Source: Chaenocephalus aceratus (taxonomy: Eukaryota > Chordata > Actinopteri > Perciformes > Channichthyidae). Taken from it: a stretch of DNA of 64,000 nt. The DNA is taken from positions 172,829 through 236,828 of the forward strand of contig JAMFTG010000143.1 in assembly GCA_023974075.1 (NCBI GenBank). The letters are read 5' to 3'. The first letter of the stretch is position 1, and the number at the start of each line of letters is the position of its first letter. Shown piece by piece: positions 11,102 through 22,683 of the stretch. The notes under the pieces are model-generated. The model saw nothing but the letters and a program-made list of their open reading frames with translations, ran no database searches and was not told the DNA's origin. Made by a program: the position numbers and the translations under genes.

Positions 11102-11740
11102 ATGGACTCAGCCGACTCTCAAACCCTGAGGGCAGCGCTCTGCTCTCAGGCTCAACGTCTGCGGCAGCAGGAGGAAGAAATGAAGGACATAAACCAGGGA
11201 GTAATGACCCTGACTAGCAGCCAGAGTGAGTTTCGTGGCGTAGTTACACCTGGCTGAACAGCTCCATAATGTCCTCGCACGGTTGGATAGTGTGCCTGCC
11301 GCTCCTTCCAGCGTGGCTGCCCCGGCCCCGGAGCCTACAGCTGTTTTTTCCATGCCAGCTTCCATGATTCGTCTTGCTCCTCCAGCGAAGTTTTCGGGCG
11401 AGTCCGGTAACTGCAGTCCATTCCTAACGCAGTGTGACCTACATTTTACCTGCCAGCCTGCTGCTCTCCCCAGTGATCTAGCCAAGGTGGCGTTTGTTGT
11501 GTCCCACCTCACGGGAAGAGCGGAAGCCTGGGCTACGGCGGAGTGGGCACGGGAGTCTCCGGTGTGTAAATCTCTCCAACTATTCACTGAGACTATAGAA
11601 AAGATCTTTGACCGAACCACACCGGGGAGAGAAGCTGCCAGAGCCCTGACACAGATCAGCAGAATCAGAGTGTGTCTGACTACGCCATTGGTTTTCGTAC
11701 TTTGGCCACGGACAGTGGTTGGAAGGAAGACGCACTATAC
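11102..11740 (+). pseudogene. Broken gag fragment of a gypsy-type retroelement
   Basis: ATG at 11102 opens MDSADSQTLRAAL followed by a coiled Gln/Glu-rich stretch. A stop and frame change come at about 11255-11283. The next frame contains the capsid-like core: APPAKFSGESG, FLTQCDLHF, VAFVVSHLTGRAEAWA, then FDRTTPGREAA. A second shift near 11670 is shown by SDYAIGFRTLA in another frame. This matches the gag domain of sushi-class fish retroelements. The fragment ends abruptly at the telomere-like palindrome, so protease and polymerase parts are absent. Confidence 0.8.
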
Positions 11741-11762
11741 GGGTTAGGGTTAACCCTAACCC
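11741..11762. repeat. 22-bp head-to-head telomere-like palindrome
   Basis: GGGTTAGGGTT followed by its exact reverse complement, two facing vertebrate telomere units. It lies exactly between the truncated gag fragment and a fragment of a GCGTTAA-rich hAT element (11763-11845). Confidence 0.9.
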
Positions 11763-11945
11763 TGCGATTCAAATGCGTTAATTTTTTTAACGCATACATT
11801 TTTGTGTAATTAATTAATCAACGCGTTAAAGTCCCGGCCCTAAATATAATACATTATTTTATATATATTATATAGTTACAACCGGCCCTTTGAGTGCAGC
11901 CATAATGCTAATGAAATTGAGTTTGACCTGCACTAGAAGATTTGA
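11763..11945. mobile_element. Two small hAT fragments
   Basis: 11763-11845 (ATGCGTTAA..AACGCGTTAAAGTCCCGGCCCTA) resembles the end of GCGTTAA-rich hAT elements such as that at 47347. 11876-11935 is an inverted partial copy of the 12475 element (ACCGGCCCTTTGAGTGCAGC). From 11946 to 12466 I see no feature. Confidence 0.5.
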
Positions 11946-12474
11946 CACGTTTGATAAAAGAATCAAGTAGCAATATCAGTTCAGTATAACATGGTTACAG
12001 TGGGGACACTGATTGGTCAATTAAACAGAAAGAGATACAGCTGCATGTTTGCAGCCATAATTGATGGTACTGTGACAGCGTGTTTCGAGGACAAGTCCTT
12101 AGAATAAATACACACTATCATCAGCTTGAAACAAATGACTATGGAACATAACGGAGGACTCATTTCAGTATGACTTGACTTCCCAGAATGCTCATTGAAC
12201 TTTGAAGGTTCTTCACTGATAGCCTATATTACGTCTTTATTATACAAGCATTTCTTAATCCACTGCTGTAACCATTTCATCGTAGCAAGTCAAATACTTT
12301 TACTACGTATGTTTGAATGTGTTTTTTGACTCCTAATTAACTCCAGATGTTATATACCCACAGTAACTTCCAAGTAATTACATGGTTATTGCTTTGGAAA
12401 TGACATGGTATTACCACATTATGATGTCTTTATTTAAAAGTACAACCCCACTATTACGATGGTATTACTTAGAG

Positions 12475-13019
12475 CAGGGGTGTCAAACTGAATTTCATCG
12501 CGGGCCACATCAGCATTATGGCTGCACTCAAAGGGCCGGTTGTAACTTTAAGACTATATAAAAATACATATATAAATATCATATATAAAATAATGTCTTA
12601 TATTACATCATTGCCTCTGCATTGGATTATCATCGGATAGGGTAATAACTTCATAATTAACTACGTCTGAAAGCAGAAGTCTAGGGCAAATAATTGCAAG
12701 TCTAGTATGTCCCAAAATGATTTAAAAAGAAAAGCCAAATTCTGGAGAAAAAGAAATAGAAGTGACATTTTGAAATAAAAATCTAATTCTGAGAAAAAGG
12801 AATTCTTTGAAAAAATGCATATTTTGAAGAAAAAAAGGCAAATTCTGAGAAAAGTCATATTTGAGATGCATTGTGGGACATGTAGTTTATGGGCAACATG
12901 CTTCTGCAGCATGTAACCGTATAATAAACATATTATATTTTTTGCAAGCTCTTGTGGAGCCACATAAAATGAAGTTGCGGGCCGAATGTGGCCCCCGGGC
13001 CTTGAGTTTGACACCCCTG
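12475..13019. mobile_element. Non-autonomous hAT element with target duplication
   Basis: Ends CAGGGGTGTCAAACT and AGTTTGACACCCCTG form terminal inverted repeats. Flanks ACTTAGAG (12467-12474) and ACCTAGAG (13020-13027) form an 8-bp duplication with one mismatch, as hAT transposition leaves. It is 545 bp with no coding capacity. Confidence 0.85.
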
Positions 13020-13411
13020 ACCTAGAGCGACTGGATGTATGAAACGGAAGCGCAGTCCTTACTCTCAAACGTTTCTAACCATAACTTATAACGAACCACA
13101 TATTCCTCATGAAGGCTTTTTTTAAATGCCTAATAAAGTGGTGAAAGTCGACTGCCCCATGCTGTCCTCCAGCCGGATTCAAACCCACACCTGGCAGCTG
13201 CTCAACACCACGCAGTCTGCCACACTTCTGTTCATTACCTGTTCACACATCTCTTCCAGCCGGTATCACATGTGGACTTTCTGCCAGTGTAGTTTCTACC
13301 TCAAACCAGCACCTGTGCAATACGCTTCCTGTTACACCGTGTGGTGCAAGGTGTATCTGAGGTGAAGTGCAGGGATAGGCGCTCAGCATGGAAGCTGCTG
13401 CATCATTATAT

Positions 13412-13524
<113 letters not shown>

Positions 13525-13559
13525 ACTTCAGGGGACATTACATTGACTTACATGCATTT

Positions 13560-13920
<361 letters not shown>

Positions 13921-14249
13921 AATTAACCAATACATCTTTGCATGGTCTGGCTATATCTATCACGTGGATATAAAGTTACGCTCCGGAGACGACAGAGAAT
14001 GGCCCGCAACAACAAAGAGTTTTCAACACACGTATCTTGTTTCTCAGGAGAGCGACAGAGAGAGAGAACATGTGACGGTGCAATGGGAAAGAAGCACACG
14101 CTACCCGCCGCATGTCTCCACTGGCAGTGCCACGGTGCAGTCCTTTGCCTCACACCTGGTGTGTTGTAGTACACTGAGCTCGCTTCAACACAATGCGCTG
14201 GAACAGACTGGACATGTGGTTTGAATGAGATAAAGAGGACGGAGCGGAG

Positions 14250-14393
14250 ATGGAGGGCAGCCTCGAGGCGTTTCAGATCAATACGAGGATCAAGAGAAGC
14301 CGGCTGCTGAATGCTCTGAGATCAATGACTAAGGCAAACATAAAGGAAGTGAACAGTAAAGCCAGAAGGAAGATCACAGAGAGATTTGAGTAA
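14250..14393 (+). CDS. Candidate 47-residue ORF, unrecognised
   Basis: ATG to TAA, opening MEGSLEAFQINTRIKRSRLL, then basic and Lys/Arg-rich. Codon composition looks plausible, but no homologue, splice partner or promoter is evident. It may be a stray exon or chance. Flanking sequence 13917-14249 contains an open but unrecognised plus-strand frame. Confidence 0.15.
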   Translation: MEGSLEAFQINTRIKRSRLLNALRSMTKANIKEVNSKARRKITERFE

Positions 14394-16430
14394 TGTTAAT
14401 GTAATATTATTATTATCATAATGAACAGGAGACACCGTCACGTGTTCTTTATACAGCCATAATCACACATCCTTTGGCAGCCATTTTGGAAGTCCTCAGC
14501 ATACGAAATGTTGGTGCTTTTATTTGGGATGAAGCCTTTATCAAAGCATGGCAATCAGCACTCTGAATCAAAAGGGGTAGGACACATCTTTGAATGCCAG
14601 TTTGCACAGACATTTGAGGGGCTATTGCTTTAAACTGGAAAAATCCCCCCTCCCGAAAAAAATTATTTTTTAATGTAAAAGGTTCATAAAATAAAAACGT
14701 GACACTCAATTGACTTTTATGTCCTCTGCTAAATTCGTTATTCAGGCACTTTTTTGCGGAACTTATCTCATAAAAATATCTAATGTTAGTAACTATTAAA
14801 GACAGAATGGGGACAATCCTGTTCTAATGCAGTGTGCCTTTGTAACTGCTGTGCAGACGTACTGATAAAATAGGGCTTCTCACTAATTAACGAAACCAGT
14901 TCAAGACGCATTAGTCTTATTCTTATCATTCTTTACGAGCGGAGTGACGGAAAGGAATCTAATCTAACTTAGTAACAGAGATGGACAAACTAAAGTGGTA
15001 GAGACATGGCAGAAATCCTACGATGAAGCGTTCTCTGTGAGAGGGCGATCAAGAAAAGAGAGCGAGCAGATGACGGCGCTGACGAGGTGTGTTTCCCGCA
15101 GCGAGACGCCACCATACTAATCGTGGGCTCATCGTGTTGATCCAACTCTCGCTCTCTCCAGAGGGGCAGGTCAGACACAACTGGCAAACGGACTGTTGCC
15201 CTGGCAACATTAGCCCGTACCTGTGCACGTCCCTGCTGTCGATCAATACATTTCCAATTAGGTGCTATCAAAAAAAGATCTTTCACTTTCTCAAGAATTG
15301 GGTATTTTTGAACATTTAGCACCGGGGTTTTTGTCATGCTTTTATCTGCCGCAGGGAGCCGTTGCCATGGAGATAATGAACACATTGAATTAGACACAGT
15401 TCTGTCGGCTAATATTTCTACAATGTGTGTGTTTCCCCATAAGGATGCTGAATTGTTCACAGCGTATCCGTTAACGTACAGACAACAGCCACTGGATATG
15501 TTTTGACGCCAAAGAATACGACAGTTACTAGGCAAGATCTCAAGAAGCAGGACTTTGATGCCCAATCTGAGACGACGCAGATAATACGCATATGCACTCG
15601 AAATATCACGTCTGGCTGATTTCAGGAGAACTTGTGTTTTGATTTGGCTCTGAGAGAACCGGTAAGAGTTGGGTCAGGAACTACAATAAGGCCCTGTTGG
15701 CAAAGGCTCTCAACATGGTAACGCTTAATGAAGTGATGCTACTGAAGGATACAAAAGAAAGTAGCTAGTGTTTGGCGGTCTACCAAGGACACCACTGGGA
15801 ACAACCCTTTATGCTTCTGACTCGTTAAAAAAAAGTTATTTTATACAATTTAGTTATAGACTGAGAGTAAAGGAGATCTGATTGTATTTACTGTAACAGA
15901 CAATTGGGCTACACAGAGTGCCAGGTTTTTCAAATGTAGGAATGCCCAGTTCTGTATATTCCGATGTCCATGAATCTATCATTATCAGGGTTCTGACATG
16001 TCTCCTCGCCTCTCACGGATATTCATACACACGATGGTTGAAAACAAGACGTTTGTTAGTGTCTGGTTTCTGGAGCCTTTTGGATTTACCACTCGGCTGA
16101 GTTTGGTTTCTCTGAAATCACCATTTATCTGAAGTATTATCAGTTTGAAACTTTCACTTTCAGATTACCATATCTTTTCGGTTGGTTTTTCTGTCCTGCG
16201 TTTCCGGCTCCATTTCGTGAAACCTGGTATCAGGGGGGCCGACAAAACCCTCATTTAGATTCACGGGGCGCGTCCGAATCACTGGGCGATCCCTGCATTA
16301 TTTTAAAGTGTTCGTTTATTTCTTCAAACTTTCAATCTTAGATTATCAATGTTTTTGGAATGTTACGTCTGTTCGTCAGAAGGCTACAAAAACACTTCAC
16401 ATCAAGTTTCTTTGCCAGAGTAAGATGAGA
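14394..16430. other. Unannotated stretch
   Basis: Moderately AT-rich. A 191-codon open frame on the minus strand (15565-14990) has no motif I recognise. No repeat, RNA gene or exon could be supported. Confidence 0.4.
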
Positions 16431-16439
16431 AGGTTTATT

Positions 16440-16655
16440 TATTATATGTTTCATTTGTGTCCACTTGACTGTCTCCTCCATGATTTCCTGTTTATGTTTT
16501 TATCTTGTTCTGTTGCCTATTAGCTTTTATTTTATTTATTTAGTTTTTTTTTTTATTTTTATTTTTAAATGTACGGTGTCCTTGGGTGTCATGAAAGGCG
16601 CCTAAAAATAAAATGTATTATTATTATATATTATTATTATTATTATTATTTCTAC
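16440..16655 (+). mobile_element. LINE 3' tail, plus strand
   Basis: GGTGTCCTTGGGTGTCATGAAAGGCGCC followed by AAATAAAATGTATTATTATT: an L2-like LINE 3' end with an ATT-rich tail. It is the reverse complement of the tail seen at 54970-55020 and 56020-56066. Confidence 0.65.
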
Positions 16656-16800
16656 TCCCGAAATATGAAGTTCAGTTTATTGGATGTTTTTTTACCAACA
16701 TGTATCAAAGGAGTAACATTTTACCAACACATGTCTCTTTCATATCCAACATGTTTCATCTCTTGCACTGAGCATTCAACCAGGAATGTTTTATACCCCT

Positions 16801-18260
16801 CTAAGCCACATGTGTCAAACTCAAGGCCCGGGGGCCACATCAGGCCTTTCCAGTGGCGGCGTCAGGGTACGGCTGGGGCAGGCTACAGCCGTACCCTAAA
16901 GTGGCTCAGCCCCACCGTGAACAATGACGTTAAAGCAAGCAAGATAAAGTCCGGAGTAAATTGCACAGACAGCAGTTAGTCAGATTGATTTCAGCCACTC
17001 GTCTGGAAATACCGAAGACTAGAAACGGTTTTGAAAACTTTTGTCAGGTAGTGATCGTCTTCTCAATAGAACATCTTTGATAATGTCTTCTGGCCAATCA
17101 GAGTCACGATAACGGCGTAGTGTTGTTGCAGGAAGTCCCGATACATCGATACAACATTACGTGTTGATAGAAATCAACACGTAATGAAATCAGAGCCCAC
17201 GGTGTGATGATTGATAGGTGTGTGGGCTGTCTTTCATGTTGACACACAGAACAATGGGGGCTATCCACCCTTATCCACAATGTGAAGTAACTCACAGCCT
17301 CTTCCTCTTCTCTCTGTGAGGAGCAGCAGGTTCAGCTTTCAGAGCAAAGTAACACACAACTAAAATATGTCGTGTAGTAATAGATGTATTTATTTCTCTT
17401 CTCAAGAGAGAACCAGAATGTGTATTTTATGTTTGTATTTCAAAATATCTCGTGGGGCAGAATCCCCCAGACCCCCTGCAGGGGGTGGGCTTTCAGCATG
17501 TCTCCTCTTTCACCTGTGGGGAAGCTGCAGGATTGGCTCCAGGTCGCCCTTTATATTCACTACAAGACAAATGTGCCTTTTTATTTCATACAGTTCAATT
17601 TGGATTGAGACAGGGAAATAATCTAACCCTCACGCGTGGCGTTTCACTGTCGAGGGGAGCGTGTATGTGATTACATTGCAAATACTGACTTGAGCCCCAC
17701 CGCTGTATGGGTTAGCCCTACCAGAGATTACCCAACACAAACACTCTGGAGCCGCCACTGGCCCGTGGTGGATTTAATTTCAGCCCGCAGGATCATTTCT
17801 AATTCCTATTAGATCTGGCCCGCCGGTATATCACACCTTCACTCATCCTGAGGGTCTCCTCCGCTCAGAGCCTGAGCCCAAACATTGATGACCTTGCCCC
17901 CGAGATGAGATGCCAAGTGTCTGAGCTAGCATCACAGAGCATGCTGTCTTCTGCACTTCCTCTCTCAGGACAACAGGGCATGTTTGGTTTCTCTCTGAGG
18001 GGAATAGTTTAGTTGAAGCTGTTGTTGGCCTGAGGGGAAATGTACTCATAAGAAGTGACTCTGGAGAAGCTGCAGATAGAGCCATAAGAAATGAATGCAG
18101 CTGATTATTTAATGTTGTTTTTATAGGCAATCATTTCAGCTTTGTTAGTTCCAGGTTTAATATGTGCAATAAGTTCATTTCAATACGTTCTGCAGTGAAC
18201 ATTGAACCAGTCCGGCCCTCCACTAGCACCGTTTTTTTTATTTTGGCCCACTGTGTGTTT
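16801..18260. mobile_element. hAT repeat (GTGTCAAACTCAAGGCC type) split by another hAT
   Basis: ATGTGTCAAACTCAAGGCCC (16810) resumes after the inner insertion as GATCTGGCCCGCCGG (about 17811) and ends near 18260 in GGCCCACTGTGTGTTTGAGTTTGA. The inner element occupies 16851-17760. Confidence 0.55.
16851..17760. mobile_element. Nested hAT element with CAGTGGCGGC ends
   Basis: It starts CAGTGGCGGC and ends GCCGCCACTG, a 10-bp terminal inverted repeat. Flanking octamers (GGCCTTTC and GCCCGTGG) match poorly. It carries a perfect 14-bp hairpin at 17155-17186 (CATTACGTGTTGAT, loop AGAA). There is no coding region. Confidence 0.65.
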
Positions 18261-18261
18261 G

Positions 18262-20140
18262 AGTTTGAAGAGCTTCAACTATTAAAACAAGTCTGAAGGG
18301 AAGGGATTTAACGTGAACCAGATCAGCAGTGCAGCGTCATGGCAGCATGTGAGTGGATTTAATCTGCTGCTATAACAGTCTCTCTTGTAGGGCCATTGCA
18401 CCCCATCAGAGCGCTACGATTCATCAGATACAGATCGCCCAACTCTTTAAGCCTGGTCGGTCTTTTGAAACGTGGCTTTGCTAAAAGCCAGAACTGTATG
18501 GAGTTGAAGCAAAGTCTGTCTTCCTTTCAAACTGCTCCTCTGGCTCAGGATTTCAAAGTGGGTTTATTGGAAGAAACAGATATGATAGGCGAGAAAGGAC
18601 GCACAAAGGACTACATGTAAGAACTCGTGATCCTCGGTGATACCCGTTCAGCGGGTCACAGAAGAAATGAAGGGATTAGATTCAGTGGCTTATCTTGCCA
18701 CGGAAACGTAAAGTCAGCTCTGAGGACACGATAGCTTCCGTTTAATCGTTGAAGTGGTTTCCGGATGAAAATACACATTCTGTTACAGAGTCCCTCCACG
18801 CAGGCATGCACTCGGTCCGGAGAGCCGCAGGATATGGAATGAAGATGCAATATGATTAGGGCAGGATGTAGTACAATGTGATTTCATGTGATGAGTGGAC
18901 TGGAGCCAGATAGAGAGAGGAAGGATTCCTTTCAGCGGCGCGATGGGATCAGGCTTAGTGATGACAGCTTTACAAAGCCACCTGTTGGCGCTCAAACTCC
19001 ACTGAAGACCGGAGATAAGAGATCCTGCTGCCTGCGTCTCTCGTGCCCTCTTATTTCCTCTCTGAGCATGCCTCCTCTTCTTCATGCTTATATTCTACGA
19101 TCTGAAACTCTGTATCCTCTGCTCTCAGTGCTTCACTTTGACATTCCCTCGGCCCAGTTTCTGATCCTTAACTGGAAGACAGACGATAAGAGAGCCGGAT
19201 TGTTCCTGCTGCTCGATCCCAGATCATTCTCTTCCCTCCCGCTCTCCGATACAATGGCTTGAAGCTGAAGATAAGAGACTGACCTCTTGGTTACCTTCTA
19301 GCACCATGCAGTTCTGAGGAAGGTTTGAGGGATATTACAATGTTAGATATAGTGTCATGTGTTTTCAGTCTGAGTTGCACCGAAGCGAGACAGACTGATC
19401 TGTTCAGAGTCCAACACGTGCAACATTGATATCCTTTAAGTCCAAGCTTCTGAATGTTGTGAACACTGTACATGAATAGTTATGTCCGGGCAGCTTGTGC
19501 TCGAGCTGAAATGTATACTTTGTAAAGCCACATGTTGTGTGTTAGTTCAATTGAAATGTGCTTTACGAGTAGAGCATGCTTTGCTGCTGGATTCCAGTTG
19601 TTTCTGCACATTTCTGCTTCGATTTCCTTTAGCCGTCTGATCAAATGTCCCCTGCTGGACCACTCTGAGGACGGCCACGCGTGTGGACAACTGGCCAACA
19701 GCCCAGTGTTCTCTAAGTATGTGCTGTGCTGTACCATGTCCTCATAAAGACACCCCAAGGACTCTTTGCCAGTATTAGCTTAACAGAAAGCTTCTACTCT
19801 CTCCATTGCACTCGAGTCCTGAAGAACTGAAGAGTCGACAAAGAGGCTCGGTATCCTTCTCTCCGACTAAAGTTACCTGATACTACATGAATATTAATAT
19901 TACATTTCATTTAGCTGACACTTGTTGCAGAAGTGCAATAAACCATTACGATACAAGCTCAGACCGACTGATGCTGATATATTCGCTCAAAGAGATCCAG
20001 TTCAGTTTTCGACAGGAGACATGTAGACGTCCTGCTTTCCAGATGTCTCGTGGCAGCTCTTTGGAGCCGGATATATCGAGTGGTCGTTTCCCACTTTCTG
20101 TAGGATTCTTCCTTTTGGGTACATATATGTACTAGTACTA
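18262..20140. other. Unannotated stretch
   Basis: No gene seen. A 124-codon plus-strand frame (18888-19262) has no recognisable motif. A small SINE-core word (ATTTCATTTAGCTGACAC) occurs at 19903. Confidence 0.4.
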
Positions 20141-20144
20141 GGAG

Positions 20145-20285
20145 CAGTGGCAGCTATTGGACAGCGCCCGGAGTGGGGGGTGCCTTGCTCAAGGGCACCA
20201 CGGCAGGGCCCAGGAGGTTAACTGGGACCTCTCCAAGTAGCAGTCCACAGCCCACCCTTTGGATCGGGGCAACTTAAAAGACATC
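20145..20285 (-). mobile_element. Truncated SINE body
   Basis: TGCCTTGCTCAAGGGCACC, CACGGCAGGGCCCAGGAG and GGGACCTCTCCAAGTAGCAG match the body of the tRNA-headed SINE at 27395-27640, but the tRNA-like head is missing. Confidence 0.75.
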
Positions 20286-20689
20286 TGCGCTCTCCTCTCC
20301 TGCTTCAAAGGTGAGACTGCACCCTGCCACACTCACACGTAGGCAGGGCCACACCTCATCACTGATATCAAAATCCTTCAGGATCGCTTCAACAGCTTTA
20401 AGAGAGTCGTCTGAACTGAAACAGCAGTTCACTGAACCTGGTTCTTCAGGAGTTGGTAGAGGTGAGATCTTGCTGACGGTGGTGGATCTGAGCCGAGCAG
20501 CTCAGTTAGTAGGTCGAGTCATCTGCCTGAATAAATGATCCGGCCTCCCGACTCCCGAGAGGTATTACTGGACGCTTCACCTTCAACCATTTTCCTTTAC
20601 CTCAGAATGTTGCTATCTGTTATCTTGTCTCTGTCCTCCATCGCTGTTGCAACTTGCATTCCCTGCGACACAACGAATAATTATATAGA

Positions 20690-20990
20690 TGTGACCGCTC
20701 CGTAGAAATCACTCGGAGGTCGCAACGGCTCATTTCAAAATAAATGTGGATTTGCGTCGTTTTTCGGGGATCGAGTGTTTTGTTTGATTTTAAATAATCA
20801 AAGTCTTGGCTTTCAGAATATTAAACTTGTTTCGGCAAATTCAGATGATAAATACAACTTTGAAGCTTCGGCATAATTACAAGCGGAGAACGGAGTAACT
20901 TGACGTCACAGCGGGCAGAACAACAGCCGGTGATTCTCGTGAGGGATTTCCCCGGGAGACAAACACAATACACACAAACGGTTTCTTCAT
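20690..20990 (+). repeat. Dispersed repeat R2, copy 1
   Basis: AATCAAAGTCTTGGCTTTCAG, TTGTTTCGGCAAATTCAG and AGCGGAGAACGGAGTAACTT recur at 37860-38120 (same strand) and 44700-44860 (inverted). Confidence 0.85.
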
Positions 20991-21119
20991 TCCAGATCGC
21001 CATGACGTAAAATAAATACTTGCGTCCAGGTGAGATGAAAAAGAATAGCCGTCTGTGTGTGCCTTCTTCACTTCCGTTTCGCTTCTCATGCTCTGATTCG
21101 CTAAGCTGAACAGCCAATC

Positions 21120-22683
21120 AGAGTGATTTATTTTGCAGACAGATTCAACATGTTGAATCGGGGGCGGGTGTCGGTCGAAAAGACACAACGGTGCGGGACA
21201 CCAATCGAGTTGGGCGACAGGACGCTCATCGACGGCCAGACATCTATCGACGGGCGAAATCGGCTCGGTGTGTCCGGGCCTCAACAGGTTAGGGTTAGAG
21301 ATAGAAGCAAACACATGGTGTGGAGTAACTTAATGGCTCCATGCGAACACGTGGAAAGGTTCAGTGTGAGGTGTTGCGAACACCCTTTTCGTCAGCATGT
21401 CTCCTTGCTCACAGCTTTTCACTCCTCAGTGCTGTGCCTCCACCAGTCTGTAAATCACAGGTAAGGTAAACTGAGGATAAAGGGAACGGTATTAAATAAA
21501 AACAGAGAGGGGAGAATACGTAAAAGGAGGAAAGTTAGATTTCTTGTCAAGTTATTTTGTGAATTAAAAATATAATAACTGTATGTAAAGTTGCAACTTG
21601 GAACACTGTACCTAGGCACAGCTGGGACTTTAGAACAATGCTTACTAAACTACATTAAAATGCAGATTAGTGAAAAGTCTCAATCCATGCCTTGTCAGAT
21701 CTGTCTGACTAACGATAAGCAAACGGCCTTTGAAATCTTGTTATCTGACTGGTGTTCAAATGGTCACGGTTATGCTTACATTGAAGCTGCTCCTTGAACA
21801 CTTTAATCTTAATTAAGCATAACAAACTCAGCAAAGTTATTGTTTATACACATAGATATCTACATAATGTGAACATTTAAATGTGACTTTGCATTTGTTC
21901 ACCAAGCAGCAACTTTCTATTTTGCGAAAATGCAGATAATGCCGAGGTGTTAGGAGACAGGTAGTAGCCGTCACAGAACGCGAGCTGTCTGCTGTCTCCA
22001 ACTCCCAGGAAGTGTGCCAGCCGTTGAGGCACATTTTCATAGTGGCCAAACAGTGGTACTGCATTGCTGTTCTGGTCGGCGGAGCAGAGGTGGGATTTAA
22101 GGAAAACTCTATGGGCCAATCTCCCCGGATGATCCTTGTTACTCCAGTCACTGAGCAACCTTCATGGGAAAGCACAGGCCCCGCCTCCAAGGCAGCTGAT
22201 TGTTACAGGCCTGGCTCTTTAAGAGTAGCAGCCGCAAGGGGTTGTGGGTTTGAGAGTTGATCTGTGTGTGAAAGTGATGGCCAAGGCGAAATGCGCATGC
22301 ATGGAAAGTGGGAGAAAAGGATAGAGAAGGTAGTCAGCAAAGAATAGTGTTAACTGTGAAGAGCACTAATAAACAGACGGTCAGAACTTACCGGAGTGCA
22401 TTCAAAGCTACGGTTTCGGTGCCTAGCATTAAAGAAGCTAACGTGATATTGCCCTGACCTACCTCGAGAATACTGGGCTTTAGGCCAGCTGTGAAAACGC
22501 TTTGCCAAATCTCCTGGTCTCCAGCAGAGGGCTTTTATCAGCCGGCGGAAAGCTAGACCCAGGCCTTTATCTGGATAGCCAACATGTATGAGGTTTAGTG
22601 ACAGCCGACATGGCGATTGGCCACAGCTCCCAAACCTGAGCTTCACGACGTTGGAATCTAATTCACGCGCGTGTGTGACGGGA
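21120..22683. other. Unannotated stretch with small repeat traces
   Basis: 21140-21290 is GC-rich with GGGACACCAATCGAG and GTGTGTCCGGGCC words, likely a MITE end. TAGTGGCCAAACAGTGGTACT at 22041 also occurs in the SINE near 27400. No gene was supported. Confidence 0.4.

Noticed and set aside
14990..15565. 191-codon minus-strand ORF
   Set aside because: No motif, no splice or promoter context, and Trp/Cys/Ser-rich composition suggests chance.
18888..19262. 124-codon plus-strand ORF
   Set aside because: No recognisable domain, no splice sites of note, composition like non-coding DNA.
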